Assembly: GCA_022606135.1 (NCBI GenBank)
Contig: JABYQN010000002.1
Location: 1,922,001-1,986,000 of the forward strand
From: Fomes fomentarius
Taxonomy: Eukaryota; Basidiomycota; Agaricomycetes; Polyporales; Polyporaceae
Direction: 5' to 3'
Length of the DNA stretch: 64,000 nt
Part shown: positions 20,266 to 31,392 of the stretch, one piece after another
Layout: each line of letters starts with the position of its first letter
How positions within the stretch are numbered: the first letter of the stretch is position 1
The notes under the pieces: model-generated
Told to the model about the DNA's origin: nothing
Database searches by the model: none
The model's input: only the letters and a program-made list of their open reading frames with translations
Program-made: the position numbers and the translations under genes

Positions 20266-22272
20266 GATGAGTTTGTCCTGGCTCGTTGGCTGCGAACCAT
20301 TCCGCATTGTAACCCCAATTGTGGAAGAATTTGAACAGGAGATGCCTCCAGGCAGGCTCCGTGACGAGAAGCTCGTACACGGCGCGCCACGCGCTATCAA
20401 GCGCACCCTCCACCCACGCGTGCCGCGTGCTGATCGCCTCGCCTGCGAAGTGGAGACGACCAGCCCCGGCTGGGGCCGTAAGGCTCTCATATGCGCTGTT
20501 GAACCTTCCGGGCCCGAAGTGCGCGAAGGCACCTGTAAGCGTGTTCAGCAAAACTAGCGCAGTGTTTACTTGGATAGTCATGTCATACCCATGGTGTACG
20601 GGTCGTGCGACCAACTCCAAGCGTGCGTGCCGAGGAGTTGACCACGAAGGAACGAGATCTCCAAGTTGTGTATCCGCGCAAGCTCGCGGAGCACCAGCTC
20701 CACGAGTACTGACTTCTGGCTGTCATTTGTGGTAAGTGCGCCGAGCCGGTCGGCATCGTCCGTCCAGCAGTAGCTTGCGATGAGTGTAGTTGTCTTCCCC
20801 TCTTGAACGTCTCCAAAGGACGGATATACGATGGTGCGTATAGGAGAGTCCGAGTACGTCTGGCCGCCAATGATGTTGAGGCGAATTCCAGCCTTGTTGG
20901 TAGCCGTCGTCCACCATGCGGTGCGGAACTGCATCCCAATCTTGGTGGAGGGGCCGTAAGTAAGCTGGCGGACGGCGTTAGACTGCATCGGGGTGAGACG
21001 GGCCTCGGTGAGGTCGACAGTGCGTAGAACGGGGAGGGGGATGCTCGTGATCACATGGGAGAACCGCTCGACCTTGGTGCTGTCGGTAGTGACGTCGATA
21101 CCAACGAGGGGGCTGCCATCGCTTACTGTCTTGACACCGGTGACACGTGCATTGAAGGTGAATGCGTCAGGGGCCTTTCTCTGGATGTAACGGTACATGA
21201 CGTCTGCGATCTGGTACGCGCCGCCACTGTCGGGAGGAGTTAACATGACGCGCGCAGTACTTTTGATTAAAAAAAAGGACGCACTCAATGCACCACCACT
21301 TCGTCTCCTCGTCAGTGGACGGCTTCCATCCAAAGGCGATGGTTTCTAAGACGACTTCTGTGAGAGCACGATCGTATGCGCCGGTGGAATTGTCGAAGGT
21401 CTCCATCCAGTTGACGACATCGGTGGAAAGAGGCTTGATGGGAATGTCGACATCAGGGCTCGGTTCATAGGGGCCCTGCATGTATGCGCGAGCAGAGTAG
21501 TGATCGAATTTCTTCAGGTGCTCCCAGCCGGTTGTGGTGTTATACATCAGATCTTCGTAGAGGCCCCTCGCGAAGGGATCGACGACGTCGGCTAGGATAC
21601 GCTTGTATCCAGCACGGATGTAAGGTGTAGGGTCGACGTCGCGGATGACCGCTTGCGGCTGGAACGACTCCGACGTCACTTGGGACTGCTGGAGCGTCTC
21701 CCCGTTGTAAGACATAAGCGCGTTCTGGTGGGCGAAGTAGTACGGCCTGAGCTTCTGTCGGAGCTGGAGGTTACCCTCATTGAGGGGTTGGTATTTGAAA
21801 AGGTGGAAGACACGTTTCATCGAGATGATCTCAGGGAAACGCATGGCGCCGACGTCGTAGTAGTTGTACGGTTCTCCGGCAGTGTTGGGGAACGTGTAGG
21901 TAAAGAGTCGGCCCCCAACGCGCTCACTGGCCTCAATGATCTTGAATGGGATGCCGAGATCGAGCAGGATGAGGGCGGTATACAGGCCAGTGGCCCCTGT
22001 AGGACAAAGTCAGCCAATTGTACGACACTCGCATGAGGATCGGACCTACCGGCACCGAGGATACCAACGGGACCGGTGGAAGGGCGTTTCTGTGAGGTAC
22101 GAATACCCTCCTCCCAGGAAGACACAACGCCGGGCTCGATGTTCGACAGGGAGTGATTGATGAAACGAGCAATAATCTGTCGGCCATGATGAGCGAAGAT
22201 GTCGTCGACTGAGGGATTCGGAGGGTCCAGAGGAGACGCAGCGTGTGCGGCAGACGGCGGGAGGAGAGACAT
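20051..22272 (-). CDS. Flavin amine oxidase (L-amino-acid oxidase-like)
   Basis: Exons (minus): 22272-22050, 21996-21285, 21226-20589 and 20532-20051; 684 residues. Landmarks of the FAD amine-oxidase family: GILGAGATGLYTALILLDLG followed by FKIIEASERVGGR (FAD-binding Rossmann and RxGGR motifs, from about residue 70), YYDVGAMRFP, WWCIDGGAYQIAD, VITSIPLPVLR, and near the end YTMGAFAHFGPGRF and GRLHFAGEAIS.RHAWVEGALDSA. The best guess is an oxidase of L-amino acids releasing H2O2 and ammonia, as in fungal LAO proteins of this size; substrate cannot be read from sequence. A TATAAA at 22326-22331 lies only 12 bp before an upstream in-frame ATG (22314), so transcription probably starts after it and the ATG at 22272 (MSLLPP) is used. 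Its 3' end is duplicated in inverted form at 29.3 kb. Confidence 0.9.
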
Positions 22273-22325
22273 GGTTGTAATCGACTGCACCTGCTGGCTA
22301 AAGTTGTCGGGCATTTATGTTCAAC

Positions 22326-22331
22326 TTTATA
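22326..22331 (-). promoter_or_regulatory. TATA box of the amine oxidase
   Basis: TATAAA on the minus strand; its closeness to the ATG at 22314 argues for translation from 22272. Confidence 0.55.
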
Positions 22332-22581
22332 TCCACCTCCATCATTGGCATATGAACTCTTGATCGGGGAATAGCGTGACAAGGTTCGCAAGTAGACTTC
22401 ACCGGTCTATCTGGAACGTAATATTCCTACCACAGAAGCGAGCAAGAAAGGGAAAGTTTCGCAGGAAATGTCAGTCATCGATGTTATAGTGACAAGCTGG
22501 CCTGGTCATGCGTGGGTATCTTGTCTGTGCCAGTGGTGGCCCGTTGTGCCATGAAGTGGCGGGCGGCCATCTATTGCGGTT

Positions 22582-22606
22582 CCGAGCCCGAGCCCGAGCC
22601 CGAGCC
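22582..22606 (+). repeat. Hexanucleotide microsatellite (CCGAGC)4
   Basis: Four perfect copies of CCGAGC plus one base, in non-coding sequence. Confidence 0.85.
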
Positions 22607-23400
22607 ATTGATCTGCGAAGAACGTTTGACTCGAATGTAAGACGACGCCGATACGGAGACAACTCAAACAACCTGCCAGTGCACCATGAACAAGTTGTCA
22701 AACAACATAGTTCAACCCAAGCTGAAGCCTGAGCGTAACGTAGAACGTGACCACTCAGCTGGCAGGTCCAAAGACGGCAATACCGAATGTCACGGCGATC
22801 GGATGACGAACTCGCAGTGGATGCACGCGTGACTTGCCCGCCGGCCACGGGACTACATAGGACCAGTGTACAGGAATGATGGATTGTCCGTGGGAGTAGG
22901 GCCCTGCATGACATAGGGCATGACGTCGAGGACGACTCCGCTGTCACCATCAACCAGTGTCAGATGAGTACTTCAGTCACCACTTATGAAGGACCTCACC
23001 ACGCAGACTGCAGGGTATAACCTCCAAAATACATTCCGCTCAACGATATAGTAGTAAGTATATAGAAACATTGCCATTCGGAACCGCACATCGAGACGCA
23101 TCATCGCAACGTCCGCGCCCACTCCACGCAAGCAATATATGCACCGAGCCAGCGAGACACAACCACTCGCGTCGAGCGCGAAAACGAGACACGCGAATCA
23201 CGGAAACATCAAGAACGCAGGCGGAGGAAGACGACGGGAAAAAGGGACTAGTACGTACAAACGAGATACAGCGAATAGTTCACTCCTTACCATCAAGCGC
23301 GACACACTCTACTTCACCACGCGGCACCTATGTATCGAGTCCAGGTTATGTAGAAAGGGGCAAGAATGATACGACGCAATACGAATAATTAGGCTGCCGA

Positions 23401-26400
23401 TCAGAAGCCGACAAGGCGGAGGAGGAGATAGATGGTAGAGCCGGCGAACCGGATAGCGGACAGACCAGCCCTACAGAGGAATACGGTTAGTTGGAAAAGG
23501 CGCAAACAAACATAAGCACAACGGGCGATACGCACAATGCATAAAACAAGAATGTGAGATACGGGTTGAATGTCGCGTCGTTGGTCGACTGGACGTGGTC
23601 CCTGACCCACTCCGTGAACGCAGTCGAGGTGAAGACGAGGATCATCGTGATGTTCGTGCCGACCCACGCAAGCACGACGTTCGTACGGCTGTTGCGGTCG
23701 TGGTCCGCCTGCTTGGTGGCCGCGTCACGGTGCTCCTTCTCTTCTGGCGGCTTGTACGAGAGCGCGGTGCGAGACGCGGCCCAGACCTGGTCAACGTCGT
23801 CACGCGCGGCGGGGAGCTCGACCTCCATCATCTCCTTGCCGTCCTCGCCCTTGACCTTCTTTGCGCCGCCGAGGTCCTTCGTTGAGCCGTTGTCACCCTT
23901 GGTACCCCAGGTGACGTCGTGCAGGTTGCACATGGCGTACATCATGAGAATGTTGACGTCTGATCGTACCAAAGAGATCAGTTACTGCATAACGTATATG
24001 CAACTAGACAGATACGTACAGCTAGGCAGCCAGAACATGTACTGGATGAACGATGTGAACATGTGCCATGGCTCCAAGTGGATGAGCGAGCCGAGAAAGT
24101 AGAGACCGTATGTCGCAGCAAGCGAGATGACGATGTCACGGAAGGTCGCGTTCTCCGAAATCAGTCTGCCACGATCAGGTAAGTACTGCACCTGATAGGC
24201 AATGTGCATGAACGTACTTGGGGAAGTCTTTCCAACCCTCGAGGGTGTGTGGCACAGCGAGGTAGACAGTGTAACCAGCGCACCACAGTGTGATGACGTT
24301 GCACAGGCCGAACAGGACGATGCAGATCGAGTACGTCCATTTCGATCCCTGGGGCCGATTGCCGAGCGAACAGACTAAGATGATGAACAGGAGACCGAGG
24401 TAGAGCTTGAGGAACGCCTCGAAAACTTCAGGACCAGCACCCTTGGCGAGGAAATTGAACGCGTCGTTCTTGGCGTCGGCCGTAGCAGAAGAGACGAGCT
24501 GGGAGTGTCCACAAGTTAATAAACTGTCACGGTTTCAGCCTATCTATCACAAGCTAACTTACGAAGAAAAAAGCGAGGTAGAAGTTGGCGAGGGACGTCC
24601 AGGTAAAGAACAGCTGGATAGCGTTGTAGATGAACTCAATTTGGAGGAGGATCTTGCGGAAGAAGCCTTGACCTGAGGTCCAAATACGGAACCAGAACAC
24701 AGTGGCGTGAACGGACGCGAACAAAGAGCCGTTCAGCCAACGGCGACGTTGTGAAATGAACTCGGGAACCTGATTTCGGGGTCAACTTCAAGACGGTGAA
24801 TAGCAACACAGTGAGCGTACTGTAGTGGGCACATCGGTCGCTGCCTTGGCGCTCTTGACGTACTTGAGCCTATATAAGACGTTTAGCTCGCTCCTGCCAT
24901 TGGATTGTGGGCCCTGATTCAGACACTCACGTCCATGCCTCCCGTTTCTTGGTGACGATCTCGAAGCAGAGAATACGATCCTCAGCCAAGTACATGTTCC
25001 GCTCTGCATGCAATTGACTCTGTTCTACTTATTGCTTCTTTCTGACAGAGGATGGCATGCGCACCGAACAATCCGGCGTCACTGTGACCGCCGTGCATCG
25101 TCTCTCCCTTGAAGTAGGACGCAAGGGGACCCTTGCCGTCGGGGCCGTTCTGAAGGGCCTTGTAACGGTAGGCACTGAAGGCACCGGGAAGCACGGAGAT
25201 GTAGCCGAACACACTCTCCAGCGGCTTGTCCAGAATGTTGGACATCTTGTACTATAGGCAGTGAAGAGGTTTAGCTATGTAGACCTGTCCTTGCGACGCA
25301 TTCATGGATCATACCTCGAAGTTCTGCGACGCAGCGAGCGGGCTCTTGAGCAACAGGGAGCAGCCCTTGCCAGTATCGACACAGATTCTGAACGTCACGC
25401 ATACCTCATCAAGCGCTTGATCGGGATAGAGAGGCAGGGGATACTCACTCTCCACATGCACCACCAACTCCGGAGTGCTTATCGAAGCCTGATTGTCACA
25501 GTTACAAAAGGCGGAGACGACCACAGACTGACTGACTCACATTTCCAGAGATCGTAAATAGAGGTACCAGTAGGCTTCGTTCCGACATCAAGAAGGATGC
25601 AGACTGATTGCGACGTCAGGACTATCTCTACAGCCAACGACGGACAAGCTTACCGTTTGGCTGGATCAGAGGGCCAAATGCGTTGAAGAACCAACGGTGA
25701 CTAGCATCTCATCTCAGCACAGCTGTTCATGGCAGCCCTCCATTCCAAGACAAACCTGTTCAGTTTTTTCTTGTTCTGTTCCTTCAAGCAGAAGATAACC
25801 TGCACAGGGCATGCGCCTTGCGAGACTTCACCGCGGTCGGTGACAACGACGTTGGTGGTGTATCTATGGACCACTGAGCAAACCGTCCGAGATGGCCGAT
25901 AGCGTGTGAGATCACATACTCGAAGATGTGGGCTGTGACATCCTTCCCCGCGATGGAATCCTTCGCGACACCCTCTTGGTAACAACCCATCTACACTACT
26001 GTCAGCATATAGCAGATCAACGGAGGAACAATACACCTACGAGAGTGAGCACTTGAAGGGTGCGCTTGTTGATCTTGCTCCGGCCATCGGACACTACACA
26101 GACGACGACCTTCTTCCATCCCTCAGGACCCCACATCTTAGACTTGGTCCTGCTGCACAGGTGCGCGATGTTCTTGAGCACGCTGTCATGAAATTTTCCA
26201 TTCAGCAGATAGCACCCGCCACATATGCCAAGAATAGCACATACGCATTCATGGTGCGACAGAACAGCACCTCATCTTCGTTGTACATCGTCATCACGAT
26301 GAACAGCTCCGTGCGGCGACCGAGCAGGTACGGACGGAGGGTGTACTTCAGGCGCATGAAGTCATCAGGATCGCACGTCGCGGCGGTGTAGCGGAGCTTA

Positions 26401-26861
26401 GTCGTCTCCTCGGAGTTGTCCATGCTCTTCGGCACGATGTGCGTCGGGACGTCCATGTCGACGACGAAGTTGCCGTTCTGGAGCGCGACCTGGCGCACCG
26501 ACCGCCGCTTCATGAGCTTGTCGCGGGCAGTCGAGTAGCCAGCGCTGCTGCCAGTGTGCGACACGCCCAGGCGTTGCTGGGGCGGGTAGTTGCCAGGCGG
26601 GCCCTGGTAGGGCATGGTGGGCATGGGGGGCGCGTTGACTTGGGACATCTCGTAAGGGTTAAGGTGGACTTGAGAGCCAGCGTGGCTGCTCTGGTACGAC
26701 TTGGTGTCCCATTGCGAGTGGGTGTCGAAGGAGTGATCATAGGACTGCTGTCTTACGGGTGCAGCCCCAGGCTGGGGGTACGCGAAGTTTGGGGCGTTGT
26801 TCTGCGGAGGTGGATAGTCGGGAAAGGAATTGCCATAATGTTCGTGTTGTTGATAAGCCAT
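23401..26861 (-). CDS. CHS: Chitin synthase (division 1)
   Basis: Polymerises UDP-GlcNAc into chitin at the plasma membrane. Sixteen exons (minus): 26861-26245, 26182-26041, 25990-25920, 25863-25756, 25700-25654, 25603-25541, 25488-25449, 25387-25315, 25251-25065, 25003-24931, 24869-24821, 24769-24563, 24498-24218, 24165-24020, 23959-23536 and 23470-23401; all phases agree; 865 residues. N-terminus (about 1-140) is Pro/Gln/Tyr-rich and disordered. Next comes the Chitin_synth_1N region ([18 protein letters not shown]), then the GT2 core: [36 protein letters not shown], acceptor-site [11 protein letters not shown] (EDR) and product-binding [16 protein letters not shown]. The last 300 residues hold about seven membrane segments (such as [31 protein letters not shown]), a charged cytosolic loop and a final helix. 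Class I, II or III was not resolved. Introns are in unusual density (15). Confidence 0.96.
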
Positions 26862-27838
26862 GTTTATAGCTTTCGATGGGTATTGGGATTGTGGGGGGCC
26901 TTCAGAGAAAGCGAGGACCGGTTGAACCGGGGAATGAGTGTGCGGGATAAGGAATGACTGTCTGCTCTGCACACGGAACCGCCAGGGAACGCAGAGAGAG
27001 ACGAGACCCAGGGATGGTAGTGGGAGGAGGAGAAGAAGGCAGGCTGTGAAACGCGGGTCAAACGGAATCCCAAGATCGTCCAAGCTCACGGTGTCCGTCC
27101 ATTAGCGCCCTAACACTGGCCACCCGCTCGGCACTCGTTGCAGTTCACTTTGTATTCTCTGCGCTCTCTTCACTATCTATCTCAGTTCTCTTACATTGCG
27201 CTGCAAAACGAAACCCAGAAACACCGTCCAATCCTCAGTGCAAGAGGGACGCCAGTCATGAGTTTCCAATCAAACACGTGTTGCTAGGTGGACTTGCGAC
27301 ACCCCCTGCACTGTCGCTAGCCCGTAGTCGCGCGCAGTTCAAAAAAGGTGTCGATCAGTTCAGATTCTGCAGTGCTACAAGCAAGCGCCGACGAACCTAT
27401 TGGACCTCCTCCTCGTAGACATTCGAACAACTCAGTATCCACGCTACTGCTGCGCATTGGTACCTATATCGAACCGGTACCTCTGACGCACACTCATGTC
27501 ACAGTTCACTGCAGCAGCGAGCCTCATTGGATTCATCATTCCAGTCACGATGGCTTGCACTTTGCAAACGAGCAGGCAGTCCACGGAGTGAGACTTGGCC
27601 CACGACTTGCGTAGCATCAGAAGGCACTGCTGCAGGAGTTTATTATTAACTGTACTTACGGCCATGATCGACCGGAACTCTCGAGTTCGCCCCATCCGTG
27701 ACTCCTTCAGAGTTTCAAATAACATGAGGCTGATACAGTATACGTAGTCCGTATGCTGATTTCCGTTGGAAAGGAGTTCCAGTAAGATAAGACAGGGGCG
27801 GCATGTACTAAGTCCTGCTGCGCCATCATCACAGTTAA
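26862..27838. other. Divergent promoter region between chitin synthase and the Rossmann gene
   Basis: About 1 kb. The chitin synthase side (26862-27200) is a long pyrimidine-rich leader on the minus strand; the frame extends upstream of 26861 without a stop but without protein-like sequence. Nothing else recognised. Confidence 0.5.
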
Positions 27839-27860
27839 TATAAAGGGTCTATAAAGGGTC
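27839..27860 (+). promoter_or_regulatory. Perfect tandem duplication of a TATA element
   Basis: TATAAAGGGTC occurs twice head to tail (27839-27849 and 27850-27860), 48 bp before the ATG of the Rossmann-fold gene. Confidence 0.75.
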
Positions 27861-27907
27861 GTACGCAACATCTACTGCATCCAACAACCCCCTCCTCCTT
27901 ACACACT

Positions 27908-28872
27908 ATGAACGTTCTCGTACTCGGTGGATCGCAGAATATCGGCTACCATGCCGCGTTGAGGTTCCTAAGTGCGTAATACCTGAGCTCAATCCTAGCG
28001 TTCGTCGCTCAGACCATCTCTGTTCGCAGGGCAAGGAGCGACCGTCACGTATCTCTTACGCAGGACATCCGTGTTCGACGACGATGAGCAGGTTCAGATT
28101 TACGTCAAGAGCGGCAAGGCACGGCTCGTCTCTGGGGACGCACTCAAAGCAGAAGATGTCTCGAAAGCTTGGCAGACCGCCCTCGACGCGGGCCAAGGGA
28201 AGGTAGACTATGCACTCTTCACCATCGGTCCGTACCACTCCCTATACCCTCGCGACATATTCTGACTGACCGCTACATCCCACAGGCGGCAAACCGTCGC
28301 TGTCCTTGTCCAAGGGTATGGTGCTCGACCCACCCGACATCTGCACACACTGTCTCCTCAACCTCCTCAGCACTACCCCCGCCTCCCTCCGTGCGGCCGA
28401 GAACCAGCCGCACTTCGTCGCAGTCACATCAAGCGGCATCACCACCGAGGCCTACGCCAAGCTCCCGTTCGCCCTCAAGGCGCTCTACGCGTTCGTTCTC
28501 CCCGCCGCGCTCGCTGACAAGCTCGGCATGGAGCGCGTGCTCGCCCACGCGGCGGGCCTGGAGTGGTCGACGCGCGACGAGGTGAGCGCGACAGTGCTAC
28601 CAGAGGGGTGGGAGAGCACACCGGGATTATTGGGCGCGGCGGAATTGAAGCATGTGGTGATCGTCCGCCCTGCGGTGTTGACGGACGGGCCGTGCCGCGG
28701 CGACGAGACAGTGGAGACGAGGAAGGGGATCGCGCCGTATCGGACCCTGGCGAACGACGAGCTAGGGGATGGCTATAGGGTGTCGAGGCAGGATGTTGCA
28801 CATTTCATCGTGCAGGACGTCGCCTCGAACTGGAGTAAGTGGCAGGGTGCGGCGGTCAACATCGCGTACTAG
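27908..28872 (+). CDS. NAD(P)-binding Rossmann-fold protein (atypical SDR/NmrA-like)
   Basis: Exons 27908-27971, 28030-28227 and 28286-28872; 282 residues. The N-terminus MNVLVLGGSQNIGYHAALRFL is a Rossmann strand-turn-helix with a glycine motif (GGSQNIG) of the atypical/extended SDR or NmrA type. Further signs are TYLLRRTS at the end of strand 2 (two Arg there suggest NADP preference), VDYALFTIGGKPS after strand 4, HFVAVTSSGIT at strand 5, a following helix (AYAKLPFALKALY), VVIVRPAVLTDG and VSRQDVAHFIVQDV near the end. No YxxxK catalytic pair is visible, so it may bind a dinucleotide without classical dehydrogenase chemistry, as NmrA proteins do. Driven by the duplicated TATA element; divergent from chitin synthase. 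Substrate and pathway unknown. Confidence 0.85.
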
Positions 28873-29274
28873 AGGACTGAGACTCCGCGGACAGTGTTGT
28901 ACTTACTATATACCATTTCACTACACTATGTAATGGCTATCATGAGTCTGTATTGTCAGAGTAAGTTCTGTCCGTGTTCGATGAGGGCTCCACCGCTGGT
29001 ATGAATATTTTCTGCACAGGGGATTGATATTTGGATGATACGTACAAGTAAGGTGTAGTAGCGTTTGTCGTCGAAGTTCCTTCCACTCAATCTCTGGCGG
29101 CGCAGAGGGCATCCTCTGTCCGGTCGCGTTTTGTGGGTCTAGCTAAGTTGCGTTCATTCTCAACTACTGTACATTATATTGCCGTCTTTGGAGCTGGTCA
29201 CGTTTTACGCTACGCTTCGGCTTGATTTGTATGTTGTATGACAACTTGGCTACAACTCGGGGGAAAAAGCAAGT
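28873..29274. other. Intergenic, no feature seen
   Basis: 3' flank of the Rossmann gene up to the start of the duplicated block. Confidence 0.55.
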
Positions 29275-29280
29275 TCTACA

Positions 29281-29491
29281 ATGTAGGGCCGACCTGGGCC
29301 GGGAGGGTCAAAGTCCGGCCCCATGGTCGGAGTTCCGTAGGGCAGTGGTTCCCGTGCATGAGAACAAAGAGCCTGACGTCGAGAAGCTATGGAGGAGCAG
29401 CTTGCTCGTGAAGCGGATTATAGTCGCGGGCGTTGAACTTGGTGGAGAGGACTCAGAGGAGCACTTTGGCAGCGGCGTGCAGAAGGCATAG
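29281..29491 (+). pseudogene. Duplicated 3' fragment of the amine oxidase
   Basis: From about 29281 the + strand resembles only the last 70 residues of the amine oxidase at 20051-22272. The best part reads EPDVEKLWRSSLLVKRIIVA, then GVELGGE, a 4-residue insertion and EEHF.SGVQKA with stop at 29489-29491; the parent has EPDVEKLWKSSLLVKRMAVA and EEHFPSGVQQA. The proximal part is frame-shifted and the FAD-binding regions are absent, so it cannot encode an oxidase. Confidence 0.85.
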
Positions 29492-29624
29492 ATGCCAACA
29501 GTCAGCTATAGCAGAACTATTGCATCGGCTTTGTAACTCATATGTACAACAATTGGCGTCGGGTTAACATGGACGAGACCCATCGCCCCTGGGTTTGGAA
29601 GTAACGTACAAATTGTGCGAGACA

Positions 29625-30692
29625 CTAGATAGTTGGCCAGTCTTGTACACAGTCCGATAAGCCAATTGTCCCTGGAAGTTTGTTCCAGAAAGACTTTATG
29701 GCCTCCTGCGCGCGCTCGATCCGTAGGCGTGCACAGTATGCGCAGGAGTTGCCGTTGTCGCGCTGTTGCTCCATGAGATATTCAAATAGGTGGCCCATGA
29801 TGAATGGATGCCGAGTGAAGGGCAGGAGGGTGTCCCAATTCGAATCCAGCATATCCCGTGCTCTGATGCGATTGACCGTGCACTGTGCGCAAGATAGCAA
29901 AAGTTGGTCGACCGCGAGACGTGCCCCAGCGTGCGTGAAGTTGATAATCACCTCAACGCAGCACTTAAGGTCCTCCGGGGACAAGCGCTCAATGGACCCG
30001 TCGCCGCGTGGCATGCCGTTGAGGAGAGACGGCACGGTGAGAATAACATAGCGACTGGGAGGAGGTGGACTTGTTCTGTGTAGCGAAATAGGTTGCAAGC
30101 CTCTATCGGGTTGGTCTTCCCGCCCGTCACTTGTTCTACTGCATCGACAACCTTCCTGGAGTCCATTTGTTCCGATCCATCAACAACTTGCATAATAGTT
30201 CCCATGGTCAGGCGCAAATTCTCATGCCAGATGTGATAGTCGGCGGGGAACAGCGTATTGAGCCTTTTCATGGCCGAGGCGAAGATCTTGGTCATCTCGT
30301 ATTTGTGACCTAGACGTGCGAGAGCGGCAAGTGTGCTGAACTCGAGGGGTGTTTCGGGATCCCAGTAACTGTGTGAGCAAACTTATCAGTCATATGTTTG
30401 GTAGGCAGAACATCGGAACCTCATACCTTGCCCCATCATACAAGACATTGAGCATATGCTTGAAGTCGTGCGACGAGTCCGGGACACGCACAATAGGACA
30501 ACCGTCCAGTGACTCGATCCTGGTGGGATCGGCGGGCTGTGGGAGAGTGAAAAGGCCACTGAAGGTGTCTGAGTGGCGTGAAAGGACGCCTCTGTGCACA
30601 CGGAAGGCGGTCTGCTGGGCGAGGACCACGACGTTTCCGTCCTCAAACCACAACTCCAGATCCTTCTGCAGCTCGGTGTCGGCGTCGTTCAT
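29625..30692 (-). pseudogene. BTB/POZ protein, copy 3, broken by a 10-bp deletion
   Basis: Start ATG at 30692 (MNDADTELQKDLELWFEDG), exon 1 30692-30427, GT-AG intron, exon 2 30368-29625. The intron junction is in frame (SYWDPETPLEFSTLAALARLGHKYE), unlike copy 2. Exon 2 is intact until HLLPVAMLF near 30045, where ten bases present in copy 2 (GCACGTATCT) are missing; translation leaves the conserved frame and stops around 29948. In the shifted frame the family C-terminus continues to a stop at 29625-29627 (VPSLLNGMP, LSPEDLKCC, CAQC, CAYCARLRIERAQE, DCVQDWPTI). A protein truncated after the BTB domain and first helices could still be made. Confidence 0.8.
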
Positions 30693-31105
30693 CGCTGTTG
30701 AATCCAGAGACTCGCGAAGTTTGCGAAGGGCCTTTAGTCACGGTGAGCACGATCGTTACCTCCGAGGACGGACAGTGATAAGTATTACCTCTTGAACTCA
30801 CTACTCGAAAGTGGATAAGCGGTTATGCAGTCGTTTCCCGCTGCGGTATCGAGGGTTATTGCGAGCGAAGCAAGCATTCATTGACTCTCGAAGCGACAAA
30901 CAAGTACAACTAGATGCGCGAACCCAATTCGGGACAGGCGAACACATGACAAACGGTCTCATTCACATATTTCCTACGTGCGAAGGTGTAATAGGGGCTA
31001 GGCGGGCGATATGAACAGCGTCGAAGCCGTGAAGACGAGAGCTGGTACAAGTTGAACCACAACAATGCCAGGAGCTGGGGAAGGACGACATACAGAGATA
31101 GGGAA

Positions 31106-31392
31106 CATACCTGATACCCTCCCGCCCAAATGGGCACTGTGCCCTCCACCCGTCACTCCAACACCATTGTGCTCCAATTGGGTCTTTGTTATGTGTCGTT
31201 CGTCTGGAAGTTGCATTCAATGCTCACGAAGGGCCTGGGGCAGGCACACTGGCACAAAGACATACCTGACACCCTCGCGCTCCATCCCGTGCCCTACGTA
31301 TAGCCCCCACGCCCCATTGTGTACTTTGGATCTTGCTGGGTGCCGTTCGTCCGGTACTTGCGTTCGATGCTCGCGAAGGACTTTGAGGACGT
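31106..31392. repeat. Diverged tandem duplication, two units of about 135 bp
   Basis: Unit 1 begins CATACCTGATACCCTC (31106) and unit 2 CATACCTGACACCCTC (31261); both continue through GCC.TCCA/CCATTGTG, GTGYCGTTCGTC and TTC.ATGCTC.CGAAGG. On the minus strand each unit ends in a donor-like CAG|GTATGT and encodes similar words (VPDERH and LPDERH), so the unit may derive from an exon. Confidence 0.6.

Larger units (their letters stand above)
22273..23400. other. Intergenic, upstream of the amine oxidase and 3' of chitin synthase
   Basis: 1.1 kb with the amine-oxidase promoter at its left end, a short hexanucleotide repeat at 22582-22606 and otherwise nothing recognisable. Confidence 0.55.
29275..30805. 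repeat. Segmental duplication, arm B (inverted copy of 18757-20265)
   Basis: Contains an amine-oxidase 3' fragment (+) followed by BTB copy 3 (-), i.e. the tail-to-tail pair of arm A in reverse orientation, with conserved spacer and promoter sequence. The two arms bracket the rest of the amine oxidase, chitin synthase and the Rossmann gene. Confidence 0.85.

Noticed and set aside
26439..26957. 172-codon + frame over the 5' exon of chitin synthase
   Set aside because: Antisense shadow; the minus strand has the conserved protein.
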